Positions 11,801 to 23,247 of a stretch of DNA of 64,000 nucleotides are shown here, in pieces. This stretch comes from Cyclina sinensis (Eukaryota > Mollusca > Bivalvia > Venerida > Veneridae): contig JAAONU010000006.1 in assembly GCA_012932295.1 (NCBI GenBank), positions 28,484,882 to 28,548,881 of the forward strand, given 5' to 3'. The position numbers were made by a program, and so were the translations under genes. Numbering within the stretch: the first letter of the stretch is position 1; every line of letters starts with the position of its first letter. The notes beneath the pieces were generated by a model that made no database searches, was not told the origin of the DNA, and worked only from the letters and a program-made list of their open reading frames with translations.

Positions 11801-14800
11801 TCCATTACAAAAATTCAGCATGTTCAGGGTTAAAACAAATGACACCAGCTATTTTTGACTGGTCTTATTAATGAGTGTTTTCTATATATACATATATCAC
11901 AAACCTGTTAACAGAAGAGTGATCAATGCTGACCAAGATCTAACTGCAAGGCAGCATACAGGCTGACCTTGAGTTGAAGTGATCGCACAGGCAACAAAAC
12001 TTTAAATGTTTGCCTGTGAAATCAAGACATTAAGTTAAACTAGAAATATGTCCATATCACACTGACGCTCCTACTATATTTGCCTGTCACAGAAGAACAA
12101 CAGCAATATGCATTGTATGCATAGTATTAAGCCTTTTCTGTAAAAGTGCTGTTAGATGAAAAAAAAAGACTACAAATAAAAAGCAAGGGTTTTTAAACAG
12201 GCTCTCACTGTGTCCTTGGCCTTAACCTAACAACCTCAAAATCAAATGGAGTTATCAACTGATCATGACCAGTAACTCTATAAAGTTTCATGAACCTAGG
12301 CCCAAACATTCACTTGGTATTGATTCAAAACCATAGGAATTTTATGTACTGACAGACAGATAGACAGACAGCAGCAATGCTATATGCCTCCCACTTTCCA
12401 GCTGGGGACATGAAAGGCAGAACACATCTATTTTGCAACATTTTAACCCTTAACCTGCTGGAACCGAAAGGGATTAGCCTTTGCCACCAGTATAGAGCCA
12501 GGCCAGCCTGCACAGCTGTGCAGTCTGACCAGGCTCTATACTGTTGGTAGCTCCATTTTTGTATTTCATATTGAAATCCCTTAAACTTTGAATGGACTGT
12601 TCCAAATTCAAAGCTGGGCAAATCCATTACAAAGTTTCCGCATGTTCAGGGTTAAAGGCATCAATATCACTGTCCATTCAGTTAGTATTTAATCTCTAAG
12701 AACTATTGTTTTCTTATCAAATATCTAGTATCAATGTTTCAATTTGGCCTACTGTCACATGCATGTCTGTATTATTCCATATTTCTAATTAAAAAATAAT
12801 TGTATTACATGAGAATGTTTGCAAAAGCTTTCAGAATGTTTGGAACCTTTTTTCATAAATAAATTAAGTTAAATAAAATATATCAAATTTAAATAAATTA
12901 TTTTCATCATGAAAAAATAAAATTTAAGACGGTGACCACTAAATCAATAAAACAGCAACAACTTTTTGACTTATTATTTTTTTGTAACTATCATTCTTGA
13001 TTGAAAATAACTGAAAGAAAGTCTCATCATTCATAAAAATTAATTAAAATAATTACAATCAAATAAAATAATTAAGTTTTAATTGTGACAAATCATTTTA
13101 ATTTCTTTCTTCCGTATTACTTAATTAAAAAAAAATCTTTCATAAACAATAAAAATATCAAAATGTTTAACCACTAAATCAGAAAGGTAAAGTAATAATT
13201 ATAAAAACAAATATTTATTCTTGAAATAAACCTCACCCTCATATCAGCTATTTCCACCAATAATAAAATTTCTGTAATCAAAATCACAATTGAAATAAAA
13301 GTTAATTCCATTTGTTGCTACAGATGATACCAGTATGTTACTTGATAAAACAAAATTCATCTTCGGTAACATTAGCCCTACAGACATCAAGCCAAACTTA
13401 AAACTAGTATTATATGTAATCAAGGGGCACTACGCAGTAAACAACAGCATTTTTAACTCCCAAAGTTAATAACGTGTTTCCCCAGTTTTAGGGCCACAAT
13501 TATTGCTCAGATGCCAGTATTCATCAGAGTCAGAATTTGTAGATAATGTCAGACAATAATTTTATTGTTTCAATTGCTTAAATGTAATCAAAATGTAGTT
13601 TAAGGATAATTCTAATAACAAGTTAAATATTTTCAGAAGACATATACAGTGCATTATATTAATTAGGCTTATGAGAGTCCTTACATTTAAATGTTTGATT
13701 TAATATTACCATTCTTATTTTTCTAAAATAGACACATCAACAGAGTCGTGAAAAATCTATATGAGTATTTACATACTACTGCAAACTTACTGTCTGGAAA
13801 GAGAAAAGTGTAGACTATGATAAGACTAGACCAGACTTTATATGGTCTTCACTGTAAAAAGCAACAAAATACCTGCTAGTAGAGTGAATAATCAACCACA
13901 CTTTGTAAAACAGACTCCTATATTCTCTTAGAATTAATTATACAAAGTAGTATTTATGAAATTTATTGAATGGTACATGACATTGTATCAGACTGTTTAC
14001 ACTTTGGCCCAGTAACTTACATCACAATGTATATTCATTTACCCATAATTTATATGAATATAACTTCCCTAAACTTCAGCAGTTGGAACTTACTTTGGGT
14101 CATCTTTAATCATGTTTTGAAAAAATAATATAATTAATGTAAGTGTATGAAGGAACATAATTTCAAATTTGGCCTGGGCCAATCTAAATTTGCTTTACTA
14201 AACTGGAATTCTGAATTTGGCCTAGACTGATTCTGAAACTGTCTTGACCAAAACAGAATTTTGTTGCAGCTTGGACCAAATTAGAATTCTGCAGTTAAAT
14301 CTTGCCTGATTCCAGATCTGCCTAGATACCAATCCAGTTTATGACATATAAACTATGCACTAGAACAGACAGGAGGCATCAGTTATAATATACCGAAGAA
14401 CTGGAGTGTAAGGGTTTTATAAAAGTCCTTTCATACATCTATAATTCTTCAATATTTTTCAGAAAGTTGAACTTTCCTAGATAAATCAACAAAAGCAATG
14501 CACATGTTATGCCTGAGTGACTTTTAATGGATGTATTAATTTTGACCATTTTTATCGGAACACAGAGACAATAAAAACGAAAATGCATTTTGTGGTTATT
14601 ATACAACAATCATTTAAAGTAATCGCATGCAATCTGGCTATATTTTTTTTTTTATAAATGAGGAAAGATAAGTTTTGCCTGAGGTTAAAAATTAATGAGA
14701 TGTGACATACCTACACACTCACTCTCAATTTTATGCATGTCAAGGTTTCAGCATGGGTTTGAGTCATGGCTCTTCAGCCCCAAAAATTCATGACTCTTAA

Positions 14801-17800
14801 TGAATTTATCATCATTCAGAGGAGAAAAATACCTGTACCCCTAAAATTTTGAGATCATGTAGTGGTCTTGCAGTTAAGGTTACTGTTAATCTTAACAGTA
14901 ATCTTAACCTCTCAGTGGCTGAAAGCCATTGGGTTCAAGCCCAGCTATGACCAGTAAAAAAGTTTGCAAATTTTTGGAGGATAAGATACTTGTGCAAACT
15001 CCGCGCACCGGTTACGCTACGCTCAGTATCTAATCCTGTAAAGGGAGATCACTGCGTGGGAGATCGATACTTGTGTTGTCCTAGTACTCCTACATAAAAA
15101 TGTTGATCAGGTATACTGCCAATCAGAGTGAAAAGGCACAAAACTTTAACTGAATCTACAATTTAATTTCCACCAGTCAAACAAATTCGCAAGTAACAAA
15201 ATACAATATAAGTAATTTTCTAAATTATCTAAAAAATGTTGTCAATTAGCCATTGAACAAACTGAGTTGTGACCTATTTTGCCTGAAACGTAAACTACCT
15301 TCACTCAACACCATTATTTCCTCTTTAACTTATTTAAGAAATTGATAGCTTCTTTATAATAAGTGTCAAGTTTTTGCTACTAAGCTTTAACACATCTCTG
15401 TAAAACCTATTTCAGTTTATTTATCGACACTGACACAATACTGATTGCCCTCTGCAGATATTTTAGGTTGTAGAGGATAGTGTAACAAAAAAGGAAGAAA
15501 TTCCCATTCCAGACACCATTGGTTCTTATCCATACTTGGAGTATAGCACAGATACATGGGACCATCTTAACCATCTACTGGCTAATCTTGAAAAAGAAGA
15601 ATATACCGGCACTCCAGTTTAATTTGTTGGTTAAAGTACAACAGCATTTTCCACGATTTGCTGATTCAAAGTTACAAAAATTACAAATGTAGTTAACACA
15701 TTAATTACATCAGGTGGTTAATAAAAAAAAATGACTGATATATAATTAATTAGCTCATCCGACCTTCACCTTGGCTCAGATTACAAGTACATTTGAAATG
15801 ATTAATTTACCTTCACATCATTAAAATGAAAAAGCAGATTTCCTTAGTTTATTTCTTCATATAAACTGGAATTTACAGGTTAGACTGAGGGGTTATAGTC
15901 ATCTTTTTTGAACTCAGACTAAAAACGATTAATATTATAACTGAGTAAGTGGTAAACACTGATTAACCAAAATAAGCTATCTCTAAAATTGAAAATACTG
16001 TCTACCATTGAACAAAATATTATTTCAGCTAATAAATATCTCTTTTTGATAAATCAAGCAACTGAAACATAAAAAGACCGAAAAAAGTTCAACCACAAAT
16101 ATTTTAAGAATGATCAACCTGAGTTCTCTTTCTTCAAATTTACTTTCAATCTACAAGCCTGACCAAGGTAATACTGACATCAGTTGCTATATCTTTTAAC
16201 TTTTTCAATACAGGAACCCTAACATACACAAAAGTAACCAAGTTCCCTGTTCTTTCCTCTAAAAAAATCTATCAACAATTTGCAGAGGAGAGAAATATTG
16301 TCGAATATCTATTGATTACTGAAGTTAAAAATTGTCGCTACAGAAATCATATTTTATTATCTTGTTGATAGCCAGACTGGACCATGGTCTACATTGTTCT
16401 TTATCTAGTCAGCCAGTTTCAAAATTATTCCTACGAAAAATCACAAGCTTTCAAATTTGAATAACAACCAAAGATTTTTAGGAATGTAGCAGAGTAATTA
16501 CTAAATAAGGAATACAATACTTAAAACCATTACATTAAGAAATCCTAAAGCTAGAACTTAAAAGTCACAACTGTACATTGTAAAGGAGTGGGTGATGTTG
16601 CAGGATTATTTAAAAAAAAGCTATGGTCATATAAAGAAACCTCAGACAGAAACAATCACTTGAAAACTTCACAGCTTATTGCCAACCTTCCTCAGTCTTC
16701 AGTGATTAGCTGAGAGATGCCTTCAATTTCACTGGTTTTCTATTTCACTGGGAAGATATCATATCTATTTCACTGATTTATTGGGATGACTTCCATTTCA
16801 AATTCTTTTTCACTAGTTTAAACAGAAGATTTTAATTTCACTGGTTTGTTGAGATGACTTCAAATTCACTGGTTTATCAAGATCACTTCTAATCCACTGG
16901 TTTACTGAGATGACTTAAAATTTACTGGTTTATTGAGATGACTTCTATTTTACTGGTTCATGGAGATGCCTTATATTTCACTGGTTCATGGAGACAATTC
17001 TATTTCACTGGTTCATGGTAATTACCTCTATTTCACTGTTTCATGGAGATGCCTTCTATTTCATTGGTTCATGGAGATTATTTCTATTTCACTGGTTCAT
17101 GGAGAAGACTTCTTTTTCACTTGTTGATGGAGATGACTTCTATTTCACTGGTTCATGGAGATGACTTCTATTTTGCTGGTTCATGGAGATGACTTCTTTT
17201 TCACTAGTATATGGAGATGACTTCTATTTCACTAGTTCATGGAGATTACTTTTTTTTCTACAGGTTCATGGAGATGACTTCTATTTCACTGTTTGGTGGA
17301 GATGACATCTTTCACTGGTTCATGGAGATGCCTTCTATTTCACTGGTTGATGGAGATGCCTTCTATTTCACTGGTTGATGGAGATGACTTCTATTTCACT
17401 GGTTGATGGAGATAACTTCTATTTTGCTGGTTCATGGAGATGACTTCTATTTCAATGGTTCATGGAGATGACTTCTATTTCACTGGTTCATGGAGATGAT
17501 TTTTATTTCACTGGTTCATCGAGATGACTTGTATTTCACTGGTTCATGGAGATTACTTTAATTTCACTGATTCATGGAGATGACTTCTGTTATACTTGTT
17601 GATGGAGATGACTTCTTTTTCACTGGTTGATGGAGATGACTATTATTTCACTCACTGATGGAGATGACTTCTATTTCACTGATTCATGGAAATGACTTCT
17701 ATTTCACTGATTCATGGAAATTATTTCTATTTCACTGGTTCATGGAGATGACTTCTTTCTCACTGGTTCATGGAGATTACTTATTTTTCTGGTTCATGGA

Positions 17801-20634
17801 GATGACTTCTATTTCACTATTTGGTGGAGATGACGTCTATTTCATTGGTTCATGGAGATGCCTTCTATTTCACTGGTTGATTGAGATGACTTCTATTTCA
17901 CTGGTTGATGGAGATAACTTCTATTTCGCTGGTTCATGGAGATGACTTCTTTTTCACTGGTTCATGGAGATGACTTCTATTTCAATGGTTCATGGAGATG
18001 ACTTCTTTTTCACTGGTTCATGGAGATGACTATTATTTCACTGGTTCATGGAGATGACTTCTATTTCACTGGTTCATGGAGATGACTTTTATTTCACTGG
18101 TTCATCAAGATGACTTCTATTTCACTGGTTCATGGAGATGCCTTCTATTTCAATGGTTGATGGAGATGCCTTCTATTTCACTGGTTGATGGAGATGACTT
18201 CTATTTCACTGGTTGATGGAGATAACTTCTATTTCGCTGGTTCATGGAGATGACTTCTTTTTCACTGGTTCATGGAGATGACTTCTATTTCAATGGTTCA
18301 TGGAGATGACTTCTATTTCACTGGTTCATGGGGATGATTTTTATTTCACTGGTTCATCGAGATGACTTCTATTTCACTGGTTCATGGAGATTACTTTAAT
18401 TTCACTGATTCATGGAGATGACTTCTGTTAAACTTGTTGATGGAGATGACTTCTATTTCACTGATTCATGGAGATGACTTCTATTTCACTGATTCATGGA
18501 AATTATTTCTATTTCATTGGTTCATGGAGATGACTTCTTTTTCACTGGTTCATGGAGATTACTTTTTTTCCCACTGGTTCATGGAGATGACTTCTATTTC
18601 ACTGTTTGGTGGAGATGACGTCTATTTCACTGGTTCATGGAGATGCCTTCTATTTCACTGGTTGATGGAGATGACTTCTATTTCACTGGTTGATGGAGAT
18701 AACTTCTATTTCGCTGGTTCATGGAGATGACTTCTATTTCAATGGTTCATGGAGATGACTTCTTTTTCACTGGTTCATGGAGATGACTATTATTTCACTG
18801 GTTCATGGAGATGACTTCTATTTCACTGGTTCATGGAGATGACTTTTATTTCACTGGTTCATCAAGATGACTTCTATTTCACTGGTTCATGGAGATAACT
18901 TTAATTTCACTGATTCATGGAGATGACTTCTGTTATACGGGTTGATGGAGATGACTTCTATTTCACTGGTTGATGGAGATGACTATTATTTCACTCACTG
19001 ATGGAGATGACTTCTATTTCACTGATTCATGGAGATGACTTCTATTTCACTGGTTCATGGAGATTACTTTAATTTCACTGATTCATGGAAATGACTTCTT
19101 TTTCACTGGTTGATGGAGATGACTTCTATTTCACTGGTTCATGGAGATGACTTCTATTTCACTCGTTGATGGAGATGACTTCTATTTCACTGATTCATGG
19201 AGATGACTTCTATTTCACTGGTTGATGGAGATGACTTCTATTTCACTGGTTCATGGAGATGACTTCTATTTCACTCGTTGATGGAGATGACTTTTATTTC
19301 ATTGCATTAGTAGTAGAAGAGAAGTACTGCGAACAAACTTTAAAAATATAAATCATTAAAGGGCCATAGCTCTGACAAAAATATCTGAACTGGAAAATGC
19401 CGAAGATATGCAAAACTAGACTTGGTACTGATCATTCCTGTAAAGTTTGGATTAAATTGCACCGGTAGTTTATGAGGAGTAGTCCGGACAAGTTTTTTGA
19501 TGGACATACAGATGGACATACAGACAAACATCAGACATTTCATCCTAAATTTAATTGCAGCTTTGTCAGTTTGAATTTATAAACATTGTCGGCTAAATCA
19601 CTTTAATATGACTGTCATTTTAGTCATTATCATTCAAAACTTCAGAACTTCTCCCTTGAATTTTTGTTAACTATGAACACATAGAGGAGTGTGGTGCCAG
19701 AAAGAAAACAACATTCATTTGCTGAATAAAAAATTTGAGTCAATTATAGTATAAATACTAAAGAAACATTGTGGTTTAAATATCAAATAAACATATTTTA
19801 TTCTTTGTATTAGATATATCGTTATAATTAAGTTGTTTTAATGTTTTTCAAAGCACTTAAAATTTGTATATGGGACAAGAATATCAACATCAATATATTG
19901 TTTTTAAATAAAACATTTTTCCTTTTCTGTAAATCAACATGAAAAAGAACATACAGTCTAAAGGAATAAAGTAGTGAAGCTGGGTACAGACCCTGCAACA
20001 ATTGGTGCCTAGTGTGAGGCAACCTACGTAATCATATGGGAACTGCATTGGCACCTCTGGAATATTTCACAATATTCTCTGTGACTCTAAGAATTCAGGA
20101 TGAATTCTAAATTTGGATGGGGGTACAGGTTTATGATTTTTTGATACAGCAACAGTAGCATAATAGATAGATTAGCACTCAGGTTTATTTTGGGGGCTTT
20201 AAAGCATGCAGTCCTCCAAAACCTTTTTTGTTTTTAGCTTTCAGTACCTAATGCATATGCTTCCAGATAATAAAAAACATAAAATGTGCTTTGAGGGTGT
20301 TGGGTGGCTAACCACCATGAAATTTCAATAGTGTGGTAACACTGTGAGACATCCCAACAAAAGGAGTCTCCCCCTTTGCCACCTTAATGCTTTTGCTTCT
20401 GACACCTTTGAGCAGACTTTTAAAAAAAAGCATGTCTTATTCTCAAAATTTCCTGAAACTGTTTCCAGTCAGAGAATAAAAACCCAAACTCCTGTGCATG
20501 TTACTCTTAATCTTACAATTCAATGAGATGAAAATACATACCCCCATGTGCATTGACATGTTTTTCATCATATCCAGTGTTGGTATAAGATAGCCAACCC
20601 TCCCCGAGATAGAATCCCCAACGTAGATCGTCAT
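2715..20634 (-). CDS. CTR/SLC31-family copper transporter, partial (3' end outside window)
   Basis: Membrane copper(I) importer that works as a trimer. Four exons on the minus strand, 5' to 3': 20634-20542, 11433-11364, 9734 to 9533 (or 9529), 2830-2715. Joined, they give a short extracellular N-terminus with a Met cluster (MMKNMSMHMG), then EYFYFSTSVKNFMFEGLTLH leading into TM1 (VIVVCLVMFSFTIMLEG), a charged cytosolic loop, and TM2 containing LMLAIMSYDAY. The M-x3-M of TM2 (MLAIM) is the copper-selectivity motif of human CTR1 (MLIFM), and MSMHMG plus YFYF matches the usual CTR entry to TM1. TM3 with GxxxG should follow in a final exon not found in 1-2714. Known CTRs are about 150-200 residues; this one is at least 158 here. 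It diverges from ASPM. Confidence 0.87.
3110..3927. mobile_element. Second element with ~156-bp tandem units and hairpin end
   Basis: Five units, with GGCAAGGTA-type anchors at 3125, 3283, 3438, 3594 and 3750 (periods 158, 155, 156, 156). The array ends in a GGATGGATGCACAGACG tract and a hairpin (ATATCCCCTCC...GGAGGGGGGATAT, 3897-3925). Same plan as the element at 1111 but an unrelated core sequence. It lies in CTR intron 3. Confidence 0.7.
3928..9528 (-). other. CTR intron 3, remaining part
   Basis: AT-rich with no recognisable exon on either strand. Poly-T/AT tracts at 5770-5830. A degenerate array of about 27-bp 'acagtacctcacc' units lies at about 7790-7905. A 148-codon open frame at 8237 shows no family resemblance. 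Confidence 0.45.
7790..7905. repeat. Degenerate short tandem repeat
   Basis: Four to five imperfect copies of a 27-30-bp unit built on ACAGTACCTCACCTTT. Too diverged for exact boundaries. Confidence 0.45.
9533..9734 (-). CDS. CTR copper transporter exon 3: TM1 and cytosolic loop
   Basis: Acceptor TTTGTTCAACAG, phase 1 in. It encodes VIVVCLVMFSFTIMLEGTKS and LIFYLNLRQRQ (TM1 and first cytosolic helix), then a Ser/Thr-rich loop ending IRRKR. Two donors are possible: AAAAG|GTCGGT (end 9533, phase 2, agrees with exon 4 starting at 2830) or TCG|GTAAGG (end 9529, phase 0, would need an acceptor 7 nt further into exon 4). The second donor looks stronger and the first pairs with the stronger acceptor. 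Confidence 0.82.
9735..11363 (-). other. CTR intron 2
   Basis: Intron with AT-rich sequence and old repeat fragments: phrases like 'ggtcaaggtcac' near 10030 and 10360, and 'cagggctctcgctgggt' near 11060. No additional exon seen. Confidence 0.4.
11364..11433 (-). CDS. CTR copper transporter exon 2: entry to TM1
   Basis: 70 nt, phase 0 in, phase 1 out, acceptor TTTTATTTTCAG, donor G|GTATGT. It encodes EYFYFSTSVKNFMFEGLTLH and GAA, matching the conserved YFGF...LLFSGL segment of animal CTR1. It is separated from exon 1 by a 9.1-kb intron. Confidence 0.88.
11633..11833. mobile_element. MITE-like element, copy 1
   Basis: 201 bp bounded by TTAACCCT (11633-11640) and AGGGTTAA (11826-11833), an exact 8-bp inverted repeat. 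Most of it is shared with the copy at 12443, including GTCTGACCAGGCTCTATACT. No coding. Confidence 0.7.
12038..12420. mobile_element. Pearl-like element remnant
   Basis: A GACAGACAGATAGACAGACAG microsatellite at 12350-12371 is followed by a CCTCCCACTTTCCAGCTGGGG-type short palindrome, with a core resembling 'aactctataaagtttcatgaacct' upstream. The layout resembles 1111-1863 but without clear tandem copies. Confidence 0.45.
12443..12655. mobile_element. MITE-like element, copy 2
   Basis: 213 bp bounded by TTAACCCT (12443-12450) and AGGGTTAA (12648-12655), same family as 11633-11833 and same orientation. It retains a palindromic segment (CCTGCACAGCTGTGCAG) partly lost in copy 1. Confidence 0.72.
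15490..15590 (-). repeat. 3' fragment of tRNA-SINE family
   Basis: Shares 'ttcccattcc', 'gtatagcacagatacatgggacc' style text with the SINEs at 47585, 55938 and 56738, minus orientation, without the tRNA head. Confidence 0.5.
16715..19303. repeat. 28-bp minisatellite array, about 90 copies
   Basis: Unit of 28 bp built on GGTTCATGGAGATGACTTCT plus ATTTCACT, running 2.6 kb inside CTR intron 1. Variants (GATGG for CATGG, GCC for GAC, TTACT) recur in fixed order; for example TTTGGTGGA marks 17292, 17820 and 18605, the last two 785 bp (28 units) apart, which indicates higher-order duplication. Open frames through it (MEMTSISL... type) follow from a stop-free unit and are not genes. Confidence 0.93.
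19316..19560 (-). repeat. Dispersed repeat, inverted relative to the copy in ASPM intron 4
   Basis: Contains 'aagggccatagctctgacaaa', 'cttggtactgatcattcctgt' and 'aagtttggat', and ends in a GGACATACAGA microsatellite. The reverse complement of the same text occurs at 28540-28710. Confidence 0.7.
20542..20634 (-). CDS. CTR copper transporter exon 1: Met-rich N-terminus
   Basis: 31 codons from ATG at 20634, phase 0 exit, donor G|GTATGT at 20541. It encodes MTIYVGDS... ending MMKNMSMHMG; the Met cluster is the extracellular copper-binding element typical of CTR proteins. The start has an A at -3 (gcaATGA context on the minus strand). Confidence 0.82.
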
Positions 20635-20849
20635 TGCTTACTTTCTTACTAACTAAATTTAGGACCGTGCTTTTACTGTGGTCAATAAGTCAATATTACG
20701 ACTGAATTCGTTTCTGTTAATTAGAAATGAGTATTCCATTTACGCGGTATTTAATCATTCTTTTGCGAATACACCATTGCTACTAGTTGTTTACGTATTA
20801 GTATGATCACGATTTATTTTGCTTTTGCCTGCAGCAAAAAAAAATCGCC

Positions 20850-20965
20850 TCCCATTCGCCATTTTGAGCAATCACATGACTGTCACATGATTTCTTAAAT
20901 TTGATTGGCTCAAATTTGAAAGACTGATTTTGATTGGGTTTCGCAAGGCACGGCTTTCAAACAGC
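20850..20965. promoter_or_regulatory. Candidate divergent promoter of CTR and ASPM
   Basis: Motifs within 110 bp: a YY1-like CGCCATTTTG at 20857-20866; two identical TCACATGA boxes (MiT/TFE-type E-box) at 20872-20879 and 20883-20890, 11 bp apart; two inverted CCAAT boxes (ATTGG) at 20904-20908 and 20933-20937; TTTGAA at 20915-20920 and TTCAAA at 20956-20961, both matching the CHR core. Paired CCAAT boxes followed by a CHR are the usual layout of G2/M genes controlled by NF-Y and DREAM/MMB, the class that includes mammalian ASPM. Transcription starts are not shown by the sequence. Confidence 0.5.
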
Positions 20966-21034
20966 GATGTGATGTCAACAAAAGAGAAGAACAGATTAAC
21001 GATTCAACTTGGGTTGCATTTATTCGTAATTCAT
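20966..21034 (+). other. Possible non-coding first exon of ASPM
   Basis: The coding exon at 23229 opens at a splice acceptor, so at least one upstream exon must exist. Just past the CHR-like site a good donor, ATG|GTAAAA, occurs at 21035. If used, the leader would contain a short upstream frame: its ATG at the junction runs nine codons and stops in a frame overlapping the main ATG. The 5' edge is a guess. Confidence 0.25.
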
Positions 21035-23228
21035 GGTAAAAATCTTATTTGAATATTAAAAATGTAGATTTTTGAAAACAAGCTTAAGAAATTATCCTAT
21101 ATCCCCAAATTTCGAGTCTGATTTCTTTATTTGTGTCGCGAAAAAATGTGATAACGGATTTTTTTTCTTGTAAGATGAGCTCTTAAAACTGACATTCTGG
21201 ATATTATATGAAAAACTGGGAATTTGTAAATCACAGTGTGAGACATTACCTTCTGAACGTTTGATGTTTATCCATCCTAACCCAAATATCAAAAGTCCGT
21301 GACATAGTCACATATTCAATAATGTGCACTACAAAGATACTGAGTAGAACAGGTGCTTGATATTAAGTAAATTACTGTACTACTAAGTCTACAAACTTTG
21401 CTTTGGAAAATAAAAATCTTTATGCAGTGGAAGATCAGTCTGGCGTAAAGTTAGTGAAAAATTACTACAAAATATAAACAGTTTAACAACTAGACTAGTC
21501 CAAGTAATCAGACTTGTCGAAGAGACATCAAGAAAATTTTCTGACAGGCGATGTCAACGGTTAAAGGGTTTGACAATAATAAAAAAAATGTCTATTAAAT
21601 TAAAAGTAATGCATTAGGCAGAGACTAGACCAACAACACCATTTAAACTAGCATTAATTCCTGCTGAATGAACATATTTTAAGATGATTCCCTCATTTTA
21701 AAGCTCATGTAAAACATTCATTTATTTTAAAAAAATATGTTTACGCAATGGCAGGGGATAAAACAGAAGTAATCAATGATTATTATTTCATTTAAAGAGT
21801 TCAGTAATGCATGCCATGGCCATTTTTCACTATTAAAATCACCAATGATATAGTCGCCATCCCATAGAAGGTTATCTCACCCCATTAGGGAGAGCCGCCG
21901 GACATGCCCATATGCTGAGCTATAGCTTAATCCCAGCCTAGACCAACTAATTGTACGCAAATTGAGAAAATGTGTAATTTTTTGAATGGGTCAGTATCTC
22001 GTTACAGTGAGATTCTGACCCATAACAAAAATATCTCAGAATTTGCTCAAGACGTCACTTGAATTATTTTGACTAAATCCCAGCCCAGACAGACTACTAC
22101 AAATTCACCTACTTCCCAAGAACAGTTTTCCAGTGGAAAAACCTGCTCCCTAATATTGTCACACTGGCCACACTTAACCAGTTCAGTATGGCTGTTAGTC
22201 ATATTGAGCATATATCACATAAAACATGTATGCCAGAGTGCTTTTACTTTTTAACAAACTCTCTACATTTCACACTATTTTTAAATGTGCATAATACTTG
22301 GTATAAGTCTTCTTAGTTTCACTTTTAACACTTCTTAGTGGCTTGACACTTGTGAGATGTTTGACAGAACAGGATGTGTTGTACAAACATTGTATCCGTT
22401 TTATGTAAGAAATAATGTGTTTTAGTACATTCATGATCTCTTGATCTTAAGGAATCAGCTTACTTCAAAATGACAATTATAACAGCTTACTCCTTTTTCT
22501 ATATATATATTATTCAAAATTTGAAAATTGACAAAGAATGAATATAATTGTCTCATTATCACCCAGGCCACAGCATGAAACCAATGTTCTAAATCAAGTG
22601 ACAACTCATAGATATTTTTGTTTAGAGTACCCAACTATCACACTTGGCATAAGACACACTTAAAACAAGTTTAACAAAACATGTGTATACTTAGTTAAAA
22701 CTTAAATATGAAAAGTGTTATGTGCATGTACATAAAGTAGAATGTAGACAAGTGTGTTAATATTTTAATATCAATATCATAAACAAGATGGCCTTGTGAC
22801 CATTTTTGTTCACTTTTCCTGTTCCTTGCTGGATGAAAGTGTGGCACAGTTTTACTTAGATCTCATCTTTAGAAAAGGGAAGTGTTGAATCTGTGGTGTT
22901 TTAGGTTGTTGATCTTGTGAATTCCATTGAATATTATTGTACATAATATAATACATTCATCAATGAAAATTTTTAAAGTATGAAAAAAGAGAAATTAAAA
23001 TAAAATGATTATATTAAATTATAACTATGCTTATATTTCAATTCAAACTTTTCTCCCAGGATTATCATTTTTAAAAAAAGGACATTTTCGGGAATATTTA
23101 ATTAACAGCCTGGCAAAACACAAAAAATTGTTATAGTTATTTTACTAAGTTGGTACTGTATTAGTCCCCTACTACTTCCAAATTTTAAGCATAATGTATT
23201 CTTACAATAACTTCTTTTTGATTTTCAG
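21035..23228 (+). other. Probable 5' UTR intron of ASPM, no gene seen
   Basis: AT-rich sequence without coding features. It includes a hairpin at 21987-22023 (15-bp arms with one mismatch, GGGTCAG...CTGACCC) inside what looks like an old repeat. Confidence 0.35.
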
Positions 23229-23247
23229 GAAAATGTGCTAGAGCAGT

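Noticed and set aside
14850..14950. tRNA-like segment (AGTGGTCTTGCAGTTAAGG ... GGGTTCAAGCCC)
   Set aside because: Box spacing is too long and an internal palindrome (TTAATCTTAACAGTAATCTTAA-like) interrupts it; perhaps an old SINE, not enough to call.
17658..18730. Two similar 95-98-codon frames (MEMTSISL type)
   Set aside because: Products of the 28-bp minisatellite reading through successive frames.
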